Source of the DNA: Rhodospirillales bacterium
GTDB lineage: Bacteria > Pseudomonadota > Alphaproteobacteria > Acetobacterales > Acetobacteraceae
DNA: 7,243 bases
Reading direction: 5' to 3'
NCBI GenBank assembly: GCA_025352915.1
Contig: JANXSA010000301.1
Span: forward strand, 1 to 7,243
The notes under the pieces are model-generated. The model worked only from the letters and a program-made list of their open reading frames with translations, ran no database searches and was not told the DNA's origin. The number at the start of each line of letters is the position of its first letter. The stretch's first letter is position 1. Made by a program: the position numbers and the translations under genes. This document shows positions 1 through 6,821 of this stretch, piece after piece.

Positions 1-381
1 GCCACCGATGCGCGTGCGCGCGGCGAGGCCGATCGCTGGATGGACTGGCAGGCCACCACGCTGATGCCCGGCATGACCACGCTGTTCTGGGGCCTGATCC
101 GCACGCCGGCGGAAAAGCGCGACAACGCCGCGATCGATGCCGCACGCGCGCCGACCTCGGCGATCTGGGCGCGGCTGGACGCGCATCTGGCCACCCGGCC
201 CTATGTCGCCGGAGCGGATTTCACCATGGGCGACATTCCGGTCGGCGCGGTGTGCTACCGCTGGCTCAACCTGCCGTTTCGTCGCGACGACCTGCCGGTG
301 TTGCCGCATTTGCAAGCCTGGTACGAGCGGCTGGCGCAGCGGCCGGCTTACCGCAAGCATGTGATGATCACGATGACCTAG
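1..381 (+). CDS. Glutathione S-transferase family protein, C-terminal part (5' end outside window)
   Basis: The reading frame is open from base 1 to a TAG at 379-381, giving the last 126 residues of a protein that starts before the window. The visible part is the all-helical C-terminal domain of a cytosolic glutathione S-transferase. The clearest mark is the segment FTMGDIPVG (residues 74-82 of the fragment), which matches the conserved N-capping box (T/S-x-x-D) and hydrophobic staple of the GST core helix. It is preceded by the typical 'L-a-x-x-P-Y-V-A-G' turn (64-71) and followed by a short 'LPHLQAWYERLAQRPAYRKH' tail, where GSTs normally end. The N-terminal thioredoxin-like domain that binds glutathione is not in the window, so the class and catalytic residue cannot be judged. 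GSTs conjugate glutathione to electrophiles in the cytoplasm, though many bacterial members have other or unknown substrates. It lies 64 bases upstream of an exporter gene on the same strand and could be co-transcribed with it. Confidence 0.87.
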   Translation, partial: ATDARARGEADRWMDWQATTLMPGMTTLFWGLIRTPAEKRDNAAIDAARAPTSAIWARLDAHLATRPYVAGADFTMGDIPVGAVCYRWLNLPFRRDDLPVLPHLQAWYERLAQRPAYRKHVMITMT

Positions 382-445
382 GCGGCGGCTTTACACCGCC
401 TGTCGCCGCGCCGATGCTGCGCCGCACAGGCTGGTTCGGGATCGG

Positions 446-1678
446 ATGACGGGTACGGCGACAGACAGCGGTGAGGACGGCTCGCCGGCGTGGCGGGTGA
501 CGTTGTGGGCGATGGTGGCGGTGCAGGTCATCATGACGCTGTCCTTCACCTTCCACAGCCCGGTGCTGCCGCTGTTCCTGCCGGAACTCGGCGTCGAGAC
601 GGATTTTCACCTGTTCATGTGGGCGGGCTTCCTCGGCTCCGTCACCTCGCTGGTGGCGGCCTTCACCTCGCCGATGTGGGGCCGGGTGGCCGACCGCTAC
701 GGCCGCAAGCTGATGGTGCTGCGCTCGGCCTTTGCGATTTCGATCTGCACCGTGCTGATGGGGCTGGCGCAGGATGTCTGGCAATTGCTGGCCGCCCGGC
801 TGCTGATGGGCGGGTTTGCGGGATTTTCGGCAGCCTCGGTGGTGCTGATCGCCAGCCAGGTGCCGCAGCGTCGGCTGGGCTGGGCGCTGGGGATCATGAG
901 CAGCGGACAGCTTGTAGGCTCGTTGATCGGGCCGGTGATCGGGGGGGCGGCGGCGGATTTGACCGGCAGCTACCGGCTGCCGTTCTTTGTTGGCGGTGCG
1001 CTGTCGATGCTGGCGTTTGGGCTGGCCTGGTGGCTGGTGCCGGAGAATTTTGTGGCACCGAAGCAGAAATCGGGCGGGCGCTCGATCCTGTCGTCAATGC
1101 GGTTGCTGGTCTCGAACGGCAGCATGGCCGCGCTGGTGCTGGTGTTGCTGTTGACCCAGTTCGCCACCCAGGCGGTGCAGCCGGTGGTCACGCTGTATGT
1201 CCAGGACATCCTCGGCGACCGGCCGGACCTGGCCACCTTGGCGGGGGTGGCGCTGTCAGTGACGGGCCTCGCTGGCATCTTCGCCGTGCCGCTGCTCAGC
1301 CGTGCGTCCGACCGCTGGGGCGAGAAGCGCCTGGTGATGGTGGCGCTGGCGGGTGCGGCGCTGATGACCGCACCGCAGGCATTTTCGCATTCCTACCTGT
1401 TGTTCGTGGCCGAGCGCTTCGGCCTCGGCCTGTTCATTGGCAGCATCGTGCCGATCACCAACGCGCTGATCGGCCGGTTGACCCCGCCGGAAGAGCGCGG
1501 CTTCACCTATGGCATGACCTCGTCGGCGTATTTTCTCGGCAACTCCATGGGTCCGATTTCCGGCGGCACGGTGGCGGCGTTCATCGGCATTCCCTGGGTG
1601 TTCGTGCTGACCACGGTGCTGTTGCTACTCGGGCTGATATGGGTCGCCGTGGCGGTGCCTGAGGAGCGACATCGATGA
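446..1678 (+). CDS. MFS transporter, MdtG-like multidrug efflux (DHA1-type)
   Basis: This encodes a 410-residue, very hydrophobic inner-membrane protein of the usual 12-helix major facilitator length. Motif A of the N-terminal half is clear (GRVADRYGRKLM, residues 79-90), with a proline/glycine-rich motif C-like segment (GQLVGSLIGPVIGG, 154-167) and a degenerate second motif A in the C-terminal half (SRASDRWGEKRL, 285-296). The order of conserved segments (SPVLPLFLPELGV, MWAGF, MGLAQDVWQ, ASQVPQ, GWALGIMSSG) closely follows E. coli MdtG from memory, so a proton-driven drug or metabolite exporter is the best guess. The substrate cannot be told from sequence. The ATG at 446 has only a weak ribosome site, but residues W16-R17 align with the start of helix 1 in MdtG, and the next candidates (GTG codon 18, ATG codon 23) would cut into that helix. 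Its stop overlaps the next gene by four bases (ATGA). Confidence 0.92.
   Translation: MTGTATDSGEDGSPAWRVTLWAMVAVQVIMTLSFTFHSPVLPLFLPELGVETDFHLFMWAGFLGSVTSLVAAFTSPMWGRVADRYGRKLMVLRSAFAISICTVLMGLAQDVWQLLAARLLMGGFAGFSAASVVLIASQVPQRRLGWALGIMSSGQLVGSLIGPVIGGAAADLTGSYRLPFFVGGALSMLAFGLAWWLVPENFVAPKQKSGGRSILSSMRLLVSNGSMAALVLVLLLTQFATQAVQPVVTLYVQDILGDRPDLATLAGVALSVTGLAGIFAVPLLSRASDRWGEKRLVMVALAGAALMTAPQAFSHSYLLFVAERFGLGLFIGSIVPITNALIGRLTPPEERGFTYGMTSSAYFLGNSMGPISGGTVAAFIGIPWVFVLTTVLLLLGLIWVAVAVPEERHR
1661..1678 (+). promoter_or_regulatory. Ribosome site and ATGA stop/start overlap coupling exporter and PPOX genes
   Basis: GAGGAG (1661-1666) lies inside the last codons of the exporter and is eight bases before the ATG at 1675. 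The ATG shares four bases with the exporter TGA (1676-1678). This is the classic arrangement for re-initiation, so the two proteins are very likely made from one mRNA in linked amounts. Confidence 0.85.
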
Positions 1679-2055
1679 CCGCGGAATGGCAGCAACTGGC
1701 CCAATCGCGCTATCTCAACCTGGAGAGCTATCGCCGCGACGGGACGCCGGTGCGCACCCCGCTGTGGTTTGCCGCGGCGCCGGATGGGGCGCTGTTCATC
1801 TACAGCCGCGCCGATGCCTTCAAGGTCAAGCGGCTGCGGCGCGATCCGCGCTGCCGCATCGCCGCCTGCGACATGCGCGGCACTGTGGCCGGCCCGTGGC
1901 TGGACGCAAGTGCCGCGATCGTCACCGGCGCCGATGCGGCGCAAGGCATGGCGCTGCTCGACCGGCGCTACTGGCCGTGGAAGCAGTTGCTGAACCTGGC
2001 GGCAATGTTGCGCCCGGCGCCCCGGGCAGTCGTCACGCTTCGCCCGGCGCCGTGA
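1675..2055 (+). CDS. PPOX-class flavin/F420-type oxidoreductase (pyridoxamine 5'-phosphate oxidase fold)
   Basis: This encodes a 126-residue cytoplasmic protein with the split beta-barrel layout of the pyridoxamine-phosphate-oxidase-like family. The marks are the first strand pair YLNLESYRRDGTPVRTPLWF (residues 13-32), then FIYSRADAFKVKRLRRDPR (41-59), where the K-V-K-R-L-R segment usually contacts cofactor phosphate, then RIAACDMRG (61-69) and a strand at GPWLDASAAIV (73-83). This order resembles the small Rv2061c-type subgroup, named as F420-dependent in actinobacteria. Whether this protein uses FMN, F420 or another ligand cannot be decided here, and F420 is uncommon in proteobacteria. The start is well supported: GAGGAG at 1661-1666, eight bases before the ATG, and an ATGA overlap with the exporter stop, which implies translational coupling. 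The C-terminus repeats LRPAP (112-116 and 122-126), encoded by an 11-base direct repeat. The substrate is unknown. Pairing with an exporter may mean a shared target compound, which is inference. Confidence 0.82.
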   Translation: MTAEWQQLAQSRYLNLESYRRDGTPVRTPLWFAAAPDGALFIYSRADAFKVKRLRRDPRCRIAACDMRGTVAGPWLDASAAIVTGADAAQGMALLDRRYWPWKQLLNLAAMLRPAPRAVVTLRPAP

Positions 2056-2100
2056 CCTAGGTGCGAACTTTACCCACCGCGGCCGGCGCGTTACGGCCGC
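2032..2100. terminator. Weak candidate hairpins at the PPOX/glnS tail-to-tail junction
   Basis: Two perfect inverted repeats sit at the convergent gene ends. GTCACG (2032-2037) pairs with CGTGAC (2051-2056), and its right arm covers the PPOX stop codon. GCGGCCG (2079-2085) pairs with CGGCCGC (2094-2100) around an eight-base loop inside the 3' end of glnS. Neither is followed by a clear T-run, so these are not standard intrinsic terminators. They are the only structures seen that might stop or slow opposing transcripts in this one-base intergenic space. Confidence 0.3.
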
Positions 2101-3778
2101 TCTCCTTCGCCCAGGTGTCGCGCAGCCCGACGGTGCGGTTAAACACCAGCGCGCCCGGCTTACTGTCCCGGTCCGGGCAGAAATAGCCCTGGCGCTCGAA
2201 CTGCACCACGATGCCTTTGGCCATATCCGCCAGTGCGGGCTCGGCCATGCAGCCCGTCAGCACCTCTAGCGAGTCCGGGTTCAGATCGGCGAAGACATCG
2301 CCGTCGGCGCCAGGGTCGGCGCGGCCGAACAGCGGATTGTACAGGCGAACCTCCGCCGGCACGGCATCGGCCGCACTCACCCAATGCAGCGTCGCCTGCA
2401 CTTTTCGTCCGTCCGGTGCGTTGCCGCCCTTGGTGGCGGGGTCATAGGTGCAGCGCAGCGCCACCACTTCGCCGGCGGCATTCTTGACGACCTCGCGGCA
2501 GGTGATGAAGTAGCCGTAGCGCAGCCGCACCTCGCGCCCCGGCGACAGCCGGAAGAACTTCTTCGGCGGTTCCTCCATGAAGTCGTCCTGCTCCACCCAC
2601 AACTCACGGCTGAAGGTCACACCGCGCGTGCCCTGGGCGGGATCATCCGGGTGGTTGATCGCCGGCAATTTCTCGGTTTGATCTTCGGGATAATTGTCGA
2701 TAGTCACCCGCAACGGCCGCAGCACCGCCATGCGCCGCGACGCCGCGCGGTTCAGGTCCTCGCGCACGCAAAAATCCAGCAACGCGGGGTCCACCACCGA
2801 CTGCGCGCGCGCCATGCCGACGCGCTTGATAAACTCGCGCAATGCCGCGGCCGGCACGCCGCGCCGCCGCAGCCCGGCCAAGGTTGGCATCCGCGGATCG
2901 TCCCAGCCGGCGACATGCCCGCCCGAGACCAGCCGGGTCAGCACCCTCTTGGACAGCACCAGCCCGGCGATATTCAGCCGGGCGAATTCGTACTGACGCG
3001 GGCGTGACGGCACGGGGAGCTTGTCCAGCAGCCACTCGTACAGCGGCTTGTGGTCCTCGAACTCCAGCGTGCACAGCGAATGGGTGATGCCCTCGATGGC
3101 GTCGGATTGGCCGTGCGCATAGTCATAGGTCGGGTAAATGCACCAAGCATCACCGGTGCGCGGATGCGTCGCATGCAGGATGCGATACAGCGCGGGATCG
3201 CGCAGGTTGATGTTGCCGGACGCCATGTCGATCCGCGCCCGCAGTACCCGTGCGCCATTGGGGAATTCGCCGGCGCGCATGCGGCGAAACAGGTCGAGGT
3301 TCTCCGTCGCGCCACGCTCGCGAAACGGCGAATTGCGGCCGGGCTCGGTCAGGGTGCCGCGTGACGCACGCATCTCATCCGGCGACTGGTCGTCGACATA
3401 GGCATCGCCACTGGCGATCAGATGCTCGGCCCAGGCATAGAGCTGTTCGAAATAATCCGACGCATGAAACAGGTGCTCGCCCCAGTCGAAGCCGAGCCAG
3501 CGCACATCGGCGGCGATGGCGTCGATGAATTCCTGCTCCTCCTTGGTCGGGTTGGTGTCGTCGAAGCGCAGATGGCAGCGCCCGCCGAACTCCTCCGCCA
3601 CACCGAAGTTCAGACAGATCGACTTGGCGTGGCCGATATGCAGATAGCCATTGGGCTCCGGCGGAAAGCGGGTCACCACGGTTTGCGCGCGGCCTTGGGC
3701 AAGATCCCCCGCAATGATCTCGCGGATGAAGTCGCGCCCACCCTCGGGGCTATCCACAGCATTCGTCTCCGCCACCAT
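2057..3778 (-). CDS. glnS: Glutamine--tRNA ligase (GlnRS)
   Basis: This is a 573-residue cytoplasmic class I aminoacyl-tRNA synthetase that charges tRNA-Gln with glutamine using ATP. The full Rossmann signature [12 protein letters not shown] is at residues 39-50 (HIGH 47-50), followed by LRFDDTNP (70-77), and the second class I signature appears as VLSKR (274-278), the same variant form as the VMSKR of E. coli GlnRS. Segments [34 protein letters not shown] and [10 protein letters not shown] occur in the expected order. The C-terminal anticodon-binding barrels are complete, ending near the usual [14 protein letters not shown]. Length is slightly above the roughly 554 residues of the E. coli enzyme, mostly from a longer N-terminus and a short C-terminal tail. 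The ATG at 3778 is backed by GAGGA five bases upstream (plus-strand 3784-3788). Y-D-Y-A-H in place of the enterobacterial Y-D-F-T-H points to GlnRS rather than GluRS. It lies 97 bases downstream of the acyl-CoA dehydrogenase homologue, so they may or may not share a transcript. Confidence 0.98.
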   Translation of the reverse strand: MVAETNAVDSPEGGRDFIREIIAGDLAQGRAQTVVTRFPPEPNGYLHIGHAKSICLNFGVAEEFGGRCHLRFDDTNPTKEEQEFIDAIAADVRWLGFDWGEHLFHASDYFEQLYAWAEHLIASGDAYVDDQSPDEMRASRGTLTEPGRNSPFRERGATENLDLFRRMRAGEFPNGARVLRARIDMASGNINLRDPALYRILHATHPRTGDAWCIYPTYDYAHGQSDAIEGITHSLCTLEFEDHKPLYEWLLDKLPVPSRPRQYEFARLNIAGLVLSKRVLTRLVSGGHVAGWDDPRMPTLAGLRRRGVPAAALREFIKRVGMARAQSVVDPALLDFCVREDLNRAASRRMAVLRPLRVTIDNYPEDQTEKLPAINHPDDPAQGTRGVTFSRELWVEQDDFMEEPPKKFFRLSPGREVRLRYGYFITCREVVKNAAGEVVALRCTYDPATKGGNAPDGRKVQATLHWVSAADAVPAEVRLYNPLFGRADPGADGDVFADLNPDSLEVLTGCMAEPALADMAKGIVVQFERQGYFCPDRDSKPGALVFNRTVGLRDTWAKESGRNAPAAVGKVRT

Positions 3779-3845
3779 TGCCGTCCTCGATCCCGCGCCT
3801 GTGCGACGCCTGTCTAGACCAGGGAGCGGCGCTTGTCGCGCTCAG

Positions 3846-3879
3846 CCCGTGGTCGCGGTCAACCCGTGGTCGCAGTCAG
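3846..3879. repeat. Short tandem duplication at the end of the acyl-CoA dehydrogenase gene
   Basis: Two adjacent 17-base units (3846-3862 and 3863-3879) match at 15 positions; the core CCCGTGGTCGC is identical. The second unit contains the stop codon (TGA, plus-strand TCA at 3876-3878) of the minus-strand dehydrogenase gene, and the first copy lies just past it. It looks like a local duplication in the spacer between that gene and glnS. Function is unknown and it may be neutral. Confidence 0.6.
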
Positions 3880-4970
3880 GCGGGCGGCAGCATCCGCGCC
3901 CCGGCCCGCGCCATGCGGATCGCTCGCGGCCCGCGCGCCACCGACAGCGAGGTCTGGATCGAGTTCAGCCGGGCGTCCAGCACCGGACTGCGCTCCGCGG
4001 CATGGGCATCGCGGAACGCCACCGCCCGGCGATAGAACTCCGCCGAATTCTGCCGCAGCCCGATCAGCAGCGCCTGTGGCCCGTCCGCCGTCACCGCCGC
4101 CGCATCGACCGCCAGCGCCAGGGCCGCGGCAACCGGTCCCGCCAGGGCCGCCAGCCCAACCAGCGCACCCAGTTCGCCCAGAACCTCATCGGATGGGGCG
4201 GGCGCCAGTTCCGCCGCCAGCAACCGCACCAGCCCGGCCAGGTTGCCCGCCATGCCCGAGGTCCCCACCGCATCCTCGGCATCACGAAACGGCAGCGCCA
4301 TCGTCTGGTACGCCGCATCCTGCGGCCCCAACAAGGCATCCGCCGGCACCACGCAGCCGCGCAACTGCAACGCCACGTGCCCAACCGGCCGCATCGAGGC
4401 AGGCGTCGGCGCCGCGATCACCTCCAGCCCCGGCGTGCCGCGCGGCACCAGGAAGAAGGAATAGCGCTTGCGCTCGCCCTGCATCGCCGTGATCGCCAGC
4501 ACCACGTAAAGCCCGGCGATATCGCCGTTGGTGACATAGGATTTCTCCCCGTCCAGCCGCCAGCCATCGCCCTCGCGCGTCGCCATGGTGGTCAACAACT
4601 TGGGGTGCGCACCGACCTTGGGCTCGGAAATCGCCACCCCCGCGGTCAAAGCCCCGCTGGCCAGTTCCGGCAAAAAGCGCGCCTGCTGGGCTTCGTTGCC
4701 GAAACCGGCGATGAACCAGCGTGCCACCATCTGGTGCCCGCCCCACACCCCGGCCAGTCCGGTCGATTGCCCTTCCTCGACCAGCACCCGCTCGGCCGCG
4801 GCGATGCTGGCATAGCCGCCGCCATCCCCGCCATGCGCCGCCGGCAAGCCGATGCGGAACAGCCCCGCGCCGGCCATCGCCGCCCAGAGATCGGGCGGAA
4901 ACACCTCGCTGGCCAACAGGTCGCGCGGAGCAATATGGCGGCGGGCGAAATCCGCCAGGTTGTCGGTCAT
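3876..4970 (-). CDS. Acyl-CoA dehydrogenase family flavoprotein, atypical C-terminus
   Basis: This encodes 364 residues with the acyl-CoA dehydrogenase fold. An N-terminal helical domain (about 1-105) has the family pattern FPPDLWAAMAGAGLFRIGLPAAHGGDGG (24-51) and QQARFLPELASG (95-106). The middle beta domain runs from AISEPKVG (113-120) through DGWRLDGEKSYVTNG (135-149) to FFLVPRGTPGLEV (172-184). The C-terminal domain is Ala/Leu-rich and lacks the usual YA-x-R-x-x-FG motif and the final YEGT segment that carries the catalytic glutamate of MCAD-type enzymes; it stops at ARGPRAIRMARAGARMLPPA. It probably binds FAD, but whether it oxidises acyl-CoA thioesters is open. The ATG at 4970 was chosen because AAGGGGGA lies a few bases upstream and because the 33 extra codons available upstream look unlike protein. 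It is transcribed divergently from the ABC transporter genes and lies 97 bases upstream of glnS. Confidence 0.9.
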   Translation of the reverse strand: MTDNLADFARRHIAPRDLLASEVFPPDLWAAMAGAGLFRIGLPAAHGGDGGGYASIAAAERVLVEEGQSTGLAGVWGGHQMVARWFIAGFGNEAQQARFLPELASGALTAGVAISEPKVGAHPKLLTTMATREGDGWRLDGEKSYVTNGDIAGLYVVLAITAMQGERKRYSFFLVPRGTPGLEVIAAPTPASMRPVGHVALQLRGCVVPADALLGPQDAAYQTMALPFRDAEDAVGTSGMAGNLAGLVRLLAAELAPAPSDEVLGELGALVGLAALAGPVAAALALAVDAAAVTADGPQALLIGLRQNSAEFYRRAVAFRDAHAAERSPVLDARLNSIQTSLSVARGPRAIRMARAGARMLPPA

Positions 4971-5019
4971 GCACGATCCCCCCTTGGTGACGCCCATGCT
5001 CGCAGAGCCCCGCTTCGCT

Positions 5020-5047
5020 GCCAATTCGTCTCCGCTGCGAAATTGGC
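5020..5047 (-). promoter_or_regulatory. Hairpin in the leader of the acyl-CoA dehydrogenase gene
   Basis: GCCAATTCG (5020-5028) pairs with CGAAATTGGC (5038-5047) as a nine-pair stem with one bulged A and a nine-base loop. It lies 50-77 bases upstream of the dehydrogenase start, so it would fall in its mRNA leader if transcription begins near the TTGACA box, or serve as a protein-binding dyad. No conserved riboswitch is recognised. Confidence 0.3.
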
Positions 5048-5068
5048 CCGCTGCCGAATCTCCATCCA

Positions 5069-5074
5069 TGTCAA
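5069..5074 (-). promoter_or_regulatory. Candidate -35 box (TTGACA) for the acyl-CoA dehydrogenase gene
   Basis: The minus strand reads a perfect TTGACA here, about 100 bases before the dehydrogenase start codon. No good -10 hexamer stands 16-18 bases downstream, so the call rests on the -35 match alone. Weak -10 boxes are common in GC-rich proteobacteria, so this does not exclude it. Confidence 0.35.
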
Positions 5075-5075
5075 A

Positions 5076-5091
5076 CGCAAACCGATTTGCG
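5076..5091. promoter_or_regulatory. Operator-like perfect dyad CGCAAA-N4-TTTGCG
   Basis: CGCAAA (5076-5081) and TTTGCG (5086-5091) are perfect inverted arms around CCGA. The dyad sits one base from the minus-strand TTGACA box and 12 bases upstream of a plus-strand TATGAT (5104-5109), in the middle of the divergent intergenic region. The half-site resembles those of LacI/PurR-type repressors (CGCAAA arms with a central CG), though PurR uses a two-base centre. No regulator gene lies in the window. Confidence 0.5.
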
Positions 5092-5103
5092 GCGCCGCGC
5101 TTC

Positions 5104-5109
5104 TATGAT
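5104..5109 (+). promoter_or_regulatory. Candidate -10 box (TATGAT) for the ABC transporter genes
   Basis: TATGAT differs from the consensus TATAAT at one position and lies about 98 bases before the binding-protein start. The -35 region at the right distance (ACCGAT, 5081-5086) is poor and falls inside the dyad, so an activator-dependent or repressor-controlled promoter is possible. A 10-base palindrome GGATGCATCC follows at 5136-5145. Confidence 0.3.
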
Positions 5110-5190
5110 ATGCGGCCCCAATAGAGCGCTGAAGCGGATGCATCCAGCCGATGCTCCCGCCCGACACAACAAGCGCCCCACATGGTTTTC

Positions 5191-5197
5191 AGGGAGG
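5191..5197 (+). promoter_or_regulatory. Ribosome binding site of the substrate-binding protein gene
   Basis: AGGGAGG lies nine bases before the ATG at 5207. It decides the start: the frame stays open upstream to an ATG at 5087, but those 40 codons look unlike protein and would bury the secretion signal. Confidence 0.85.
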
Positions 5198-5206
5198 TTG
5201 ACGGAC

Positions 5207-6811
5207 ATGCAACGCCATACCCGGATCGCATTCGCGTCCGCCATATTGCTGGCCGGCATCGCCACCAGCACCGCCGCCGTGGCCCAACAGCCCAAGCCGG
5301 GCGGCACCCTGCGCATGTACCAGCGCGACAACCCGCCCAGCGCCTCGATCCACGAGGGCGCGACTTTCTCGGTCAACGCCCCGTTCATGGGCGTCTACAA
5401 TAACCTGGTCACCTACGACACGACCAAGCCCGAGGATACGCTCGACACCATCATCCCGGAGCTTGCGTCGAAGTGGGCCTGGAGCGCCGACAACAAGGCG
5501 CTGACGTTCACGCTGCAACCCGGCGTGAAGTGGCATGACGGCAAGCCGTTCACCGCGGCCGACGTGAAATGCACGATGGACCTGGTGCAGGGCAAGGCAC
5601 AGGAGAAGCTGCGCACCAACCCGCGCCGCTCGCTCTACGACAACGTGCTGGAAGTGGTGCCGAACGGCGAGCTGGAAGTGACCTTCAAGCTCGAACGGCC
5701 GCAGCCCTCGCTGCTTGCCCTGCTCGCGTCCGGCTACACGCCGGTGTACCCGTGCCACGTGTCGCCGGCGCTGATGCGCACCAACCCGATCGGCACCGGC
5801 CCGTTCAAGCTCGTCGAGTTCAAGCAGAACGAGATCATCCGCCTCGCCCGCAACCCCGACTACTGGAAGCCCGGCCGGCCCTATCTCGACGGCGTCGAAA
5901 TGCCGATCATCACCAACCGCTCCACCGCCATGCTGGCCTTCATCTCCGGCAAGCTCGACCTCACCTTCCCCGCCGAGGTGACGCAACAGGTCCGCAAGGA
6001 CATCGCCGCCCAGGCCCCCAAGGCGATCTGCCGCAGCGGCCCGGTCAACGTCAGCACCAACCTGATCGTCAACCGCGACAAGCCGCCCTTCGACAACGCC
6101 GACATCCGCCGCGCCATGGCGCTCTCGTTCGACCGCCAGGCGTTCAACACCATCATCGCCGAGGGCGATGCGGCAATCGGCACCACCATGCTGCCGAAGC
6201 CCGAGGGCGTGTGGGGCATGCCGGAGGCGATGATGCGCACCATCGTCGGCTACGACCCGGATGTCGCCAAGAACCGCGCCGAAGCCCGCAGGCTGATGGA
6301 AAAGAACGGCTATGGCCCGACCAAGCGGCTGGCGGTGAAGATCTCCACCCGCAACATCGCCGCCTACCGCGACCCCGCGGTGATCCTGATCGACCACCTC
6401 AAGGAGATCTACATCGACGGCGAACTCGATATCGTCGAGACCGGCGTGTGGTTCGGAAAGGTCGCCCGCAAGGACTATTCCGTTGGCCTCAACCTCACCG
6501 GCAACTCGGTGGACGATCCCGACCAGAGCTTCTTCGAGAACTACGCCTGCAAGTCCGAGCGCAACGTCACCGGCTACTGCAACCCGGCGCTGGAGAAGCT
6601 GTTCGTCGAGCAGTCGCAGGAACTCGACCTGGACAAGCGCCGCCGGATGGTGTGGGAAATCGACCGCCAGCTCCAGGAAGACGTGGCGCGCCCGATCATC
6701 CTGCACAACAGCTCCGGCACCTGCTGGCACCCCGATGTGATCGGCTTTAATCCGGCAACGAACAGCTCGTATAACCGCTATCGCTTCGAGAACGTTTGGC
6801 TGAACCGTTAG
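5207..6811 (+). CDS. ABC transporter substrate-binding protein, family 5 (peptide/nickel/opine type)
   Basis: This encodes a 534-residue periplasmic solute receptor. A Sec signal peptide is visible: charged start MQRHTR, hydrophobic core AFASAILLAGIA, and an A-V-A cleavage site at residues 24-26 before QQPKPGG. There is no lipobox cysteine, so it should be soluble in the periplasm. The family 5 signature is at 99-124 (LTFTLQPGVKWHDGKPFTAADV then KCTMD), followed by NPIGTGPFKLVEFK (193-206), NPDYWKPGRPYLDGVE (216-231) and the later ALSFDRQAF and AYRDPAVILIDHLKEI segments normal for DppA/OppA/NikA relatives. Length is typical. Ligands in this family include peptides, nickel chelates, opines and sugars; the sequence does not settle which. 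Start chosen by AGGGAGG nine bases upstream. It ends in tandem stops TAGTAG (6809-6814) and is followed by the permease gene after a 192-base spacer. Confidence 0.95.
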   Translation: MQRHTRIAFASAILLAGIATSTAAVAQQPKPGGTLRMYQRDNPPSASIHEGATFSVNAPFMGVYNNLVTYDTTKPEDTLDTIIPELASKWAWSADNKALTFTLQPGVKWHDGKPFTAADVKCTMDLVQGKAQEKLRTNPRRSLYDNVLEVVPNGELEVTFKLERPQPSLLALLASGYTPVYPCHVSPALMRTNPIGTGPFKLVEFKQNEIIRLARNPDYWKPGRPYLDGVEMPIITNRSTAMLAFISGKLDLTFPAEVTQQVRKDIAAQAPKAICRSGPVNVSTNLIVNRDKPPFDNADIRRAMALSFDRQAFNTIIAEGDAAIGTTMLPKPEGVWGMPEAMMRTIVGYDPDVAKNRAEARRLMEKNGYGPTKRLAVKISTRNIAAYRDPAVILIDHLKEIYIDGELDIVETGVWFGKVARKDYSVGLNLTGNSVDDPDQSFFENYACKSERNVTGYCNPALEKLFVEQSQELDLDKRRRMVWEIDRQLQEDVARPIILHNSSGTCWHPDVIGFNPATNSSYNRYRFENVWLNR

Positions 6812-6821
6812 TAGGAAGAAT

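Noticed and set aside
384..400. GGCGG / CCGCC hairpin just after the GST stop codon
   Set aside because: Only five pairs and no T-run follow; such short stems are expected by chance in GC-rich spacers.
490..1662. A 390-codon frame inside the exporter gene in another plus-strand frame
   Set aside because: It is Gly/Ala/Arg rich without motifs and is explained by high GC content; the overlapping frame encodes a clear MFS protein.
4971..5069. Upstream extension of the dehydrogenase frame to an ATG at 5069
   Set aside because: The internal ATG at 4970 has a strong AAGGGGGA site, and the added residues do not resemble the family N-terminus.
3651..5108. A 485-codon open frame on the plus strand opposite the dehydrogenase and the start of glnS
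   Set aside because: It is Arg/Gln/His/Pro rich with no recognisable domain and crosses two well-supported minus-strand genes; this is a codon-bias shadow.
5087..5206. Upstream extension of the binding-protein frame to an ATG at 5087
   Set aside because: It would add 40 unlikely residues before the signal peptide, and AGGGAGG stands correctly before the ATG at 5207.
5189..6730. A 513-codon open frame on the minus strand opposite the binding-protein gene
   Set aside because: It has no family resemblance and a composition typical of the antisense of a GC-rich gene (Val/Gly/His/Arg/Asp rich). The plus-strand frame has a signal peptide, family signature and ribosome site.
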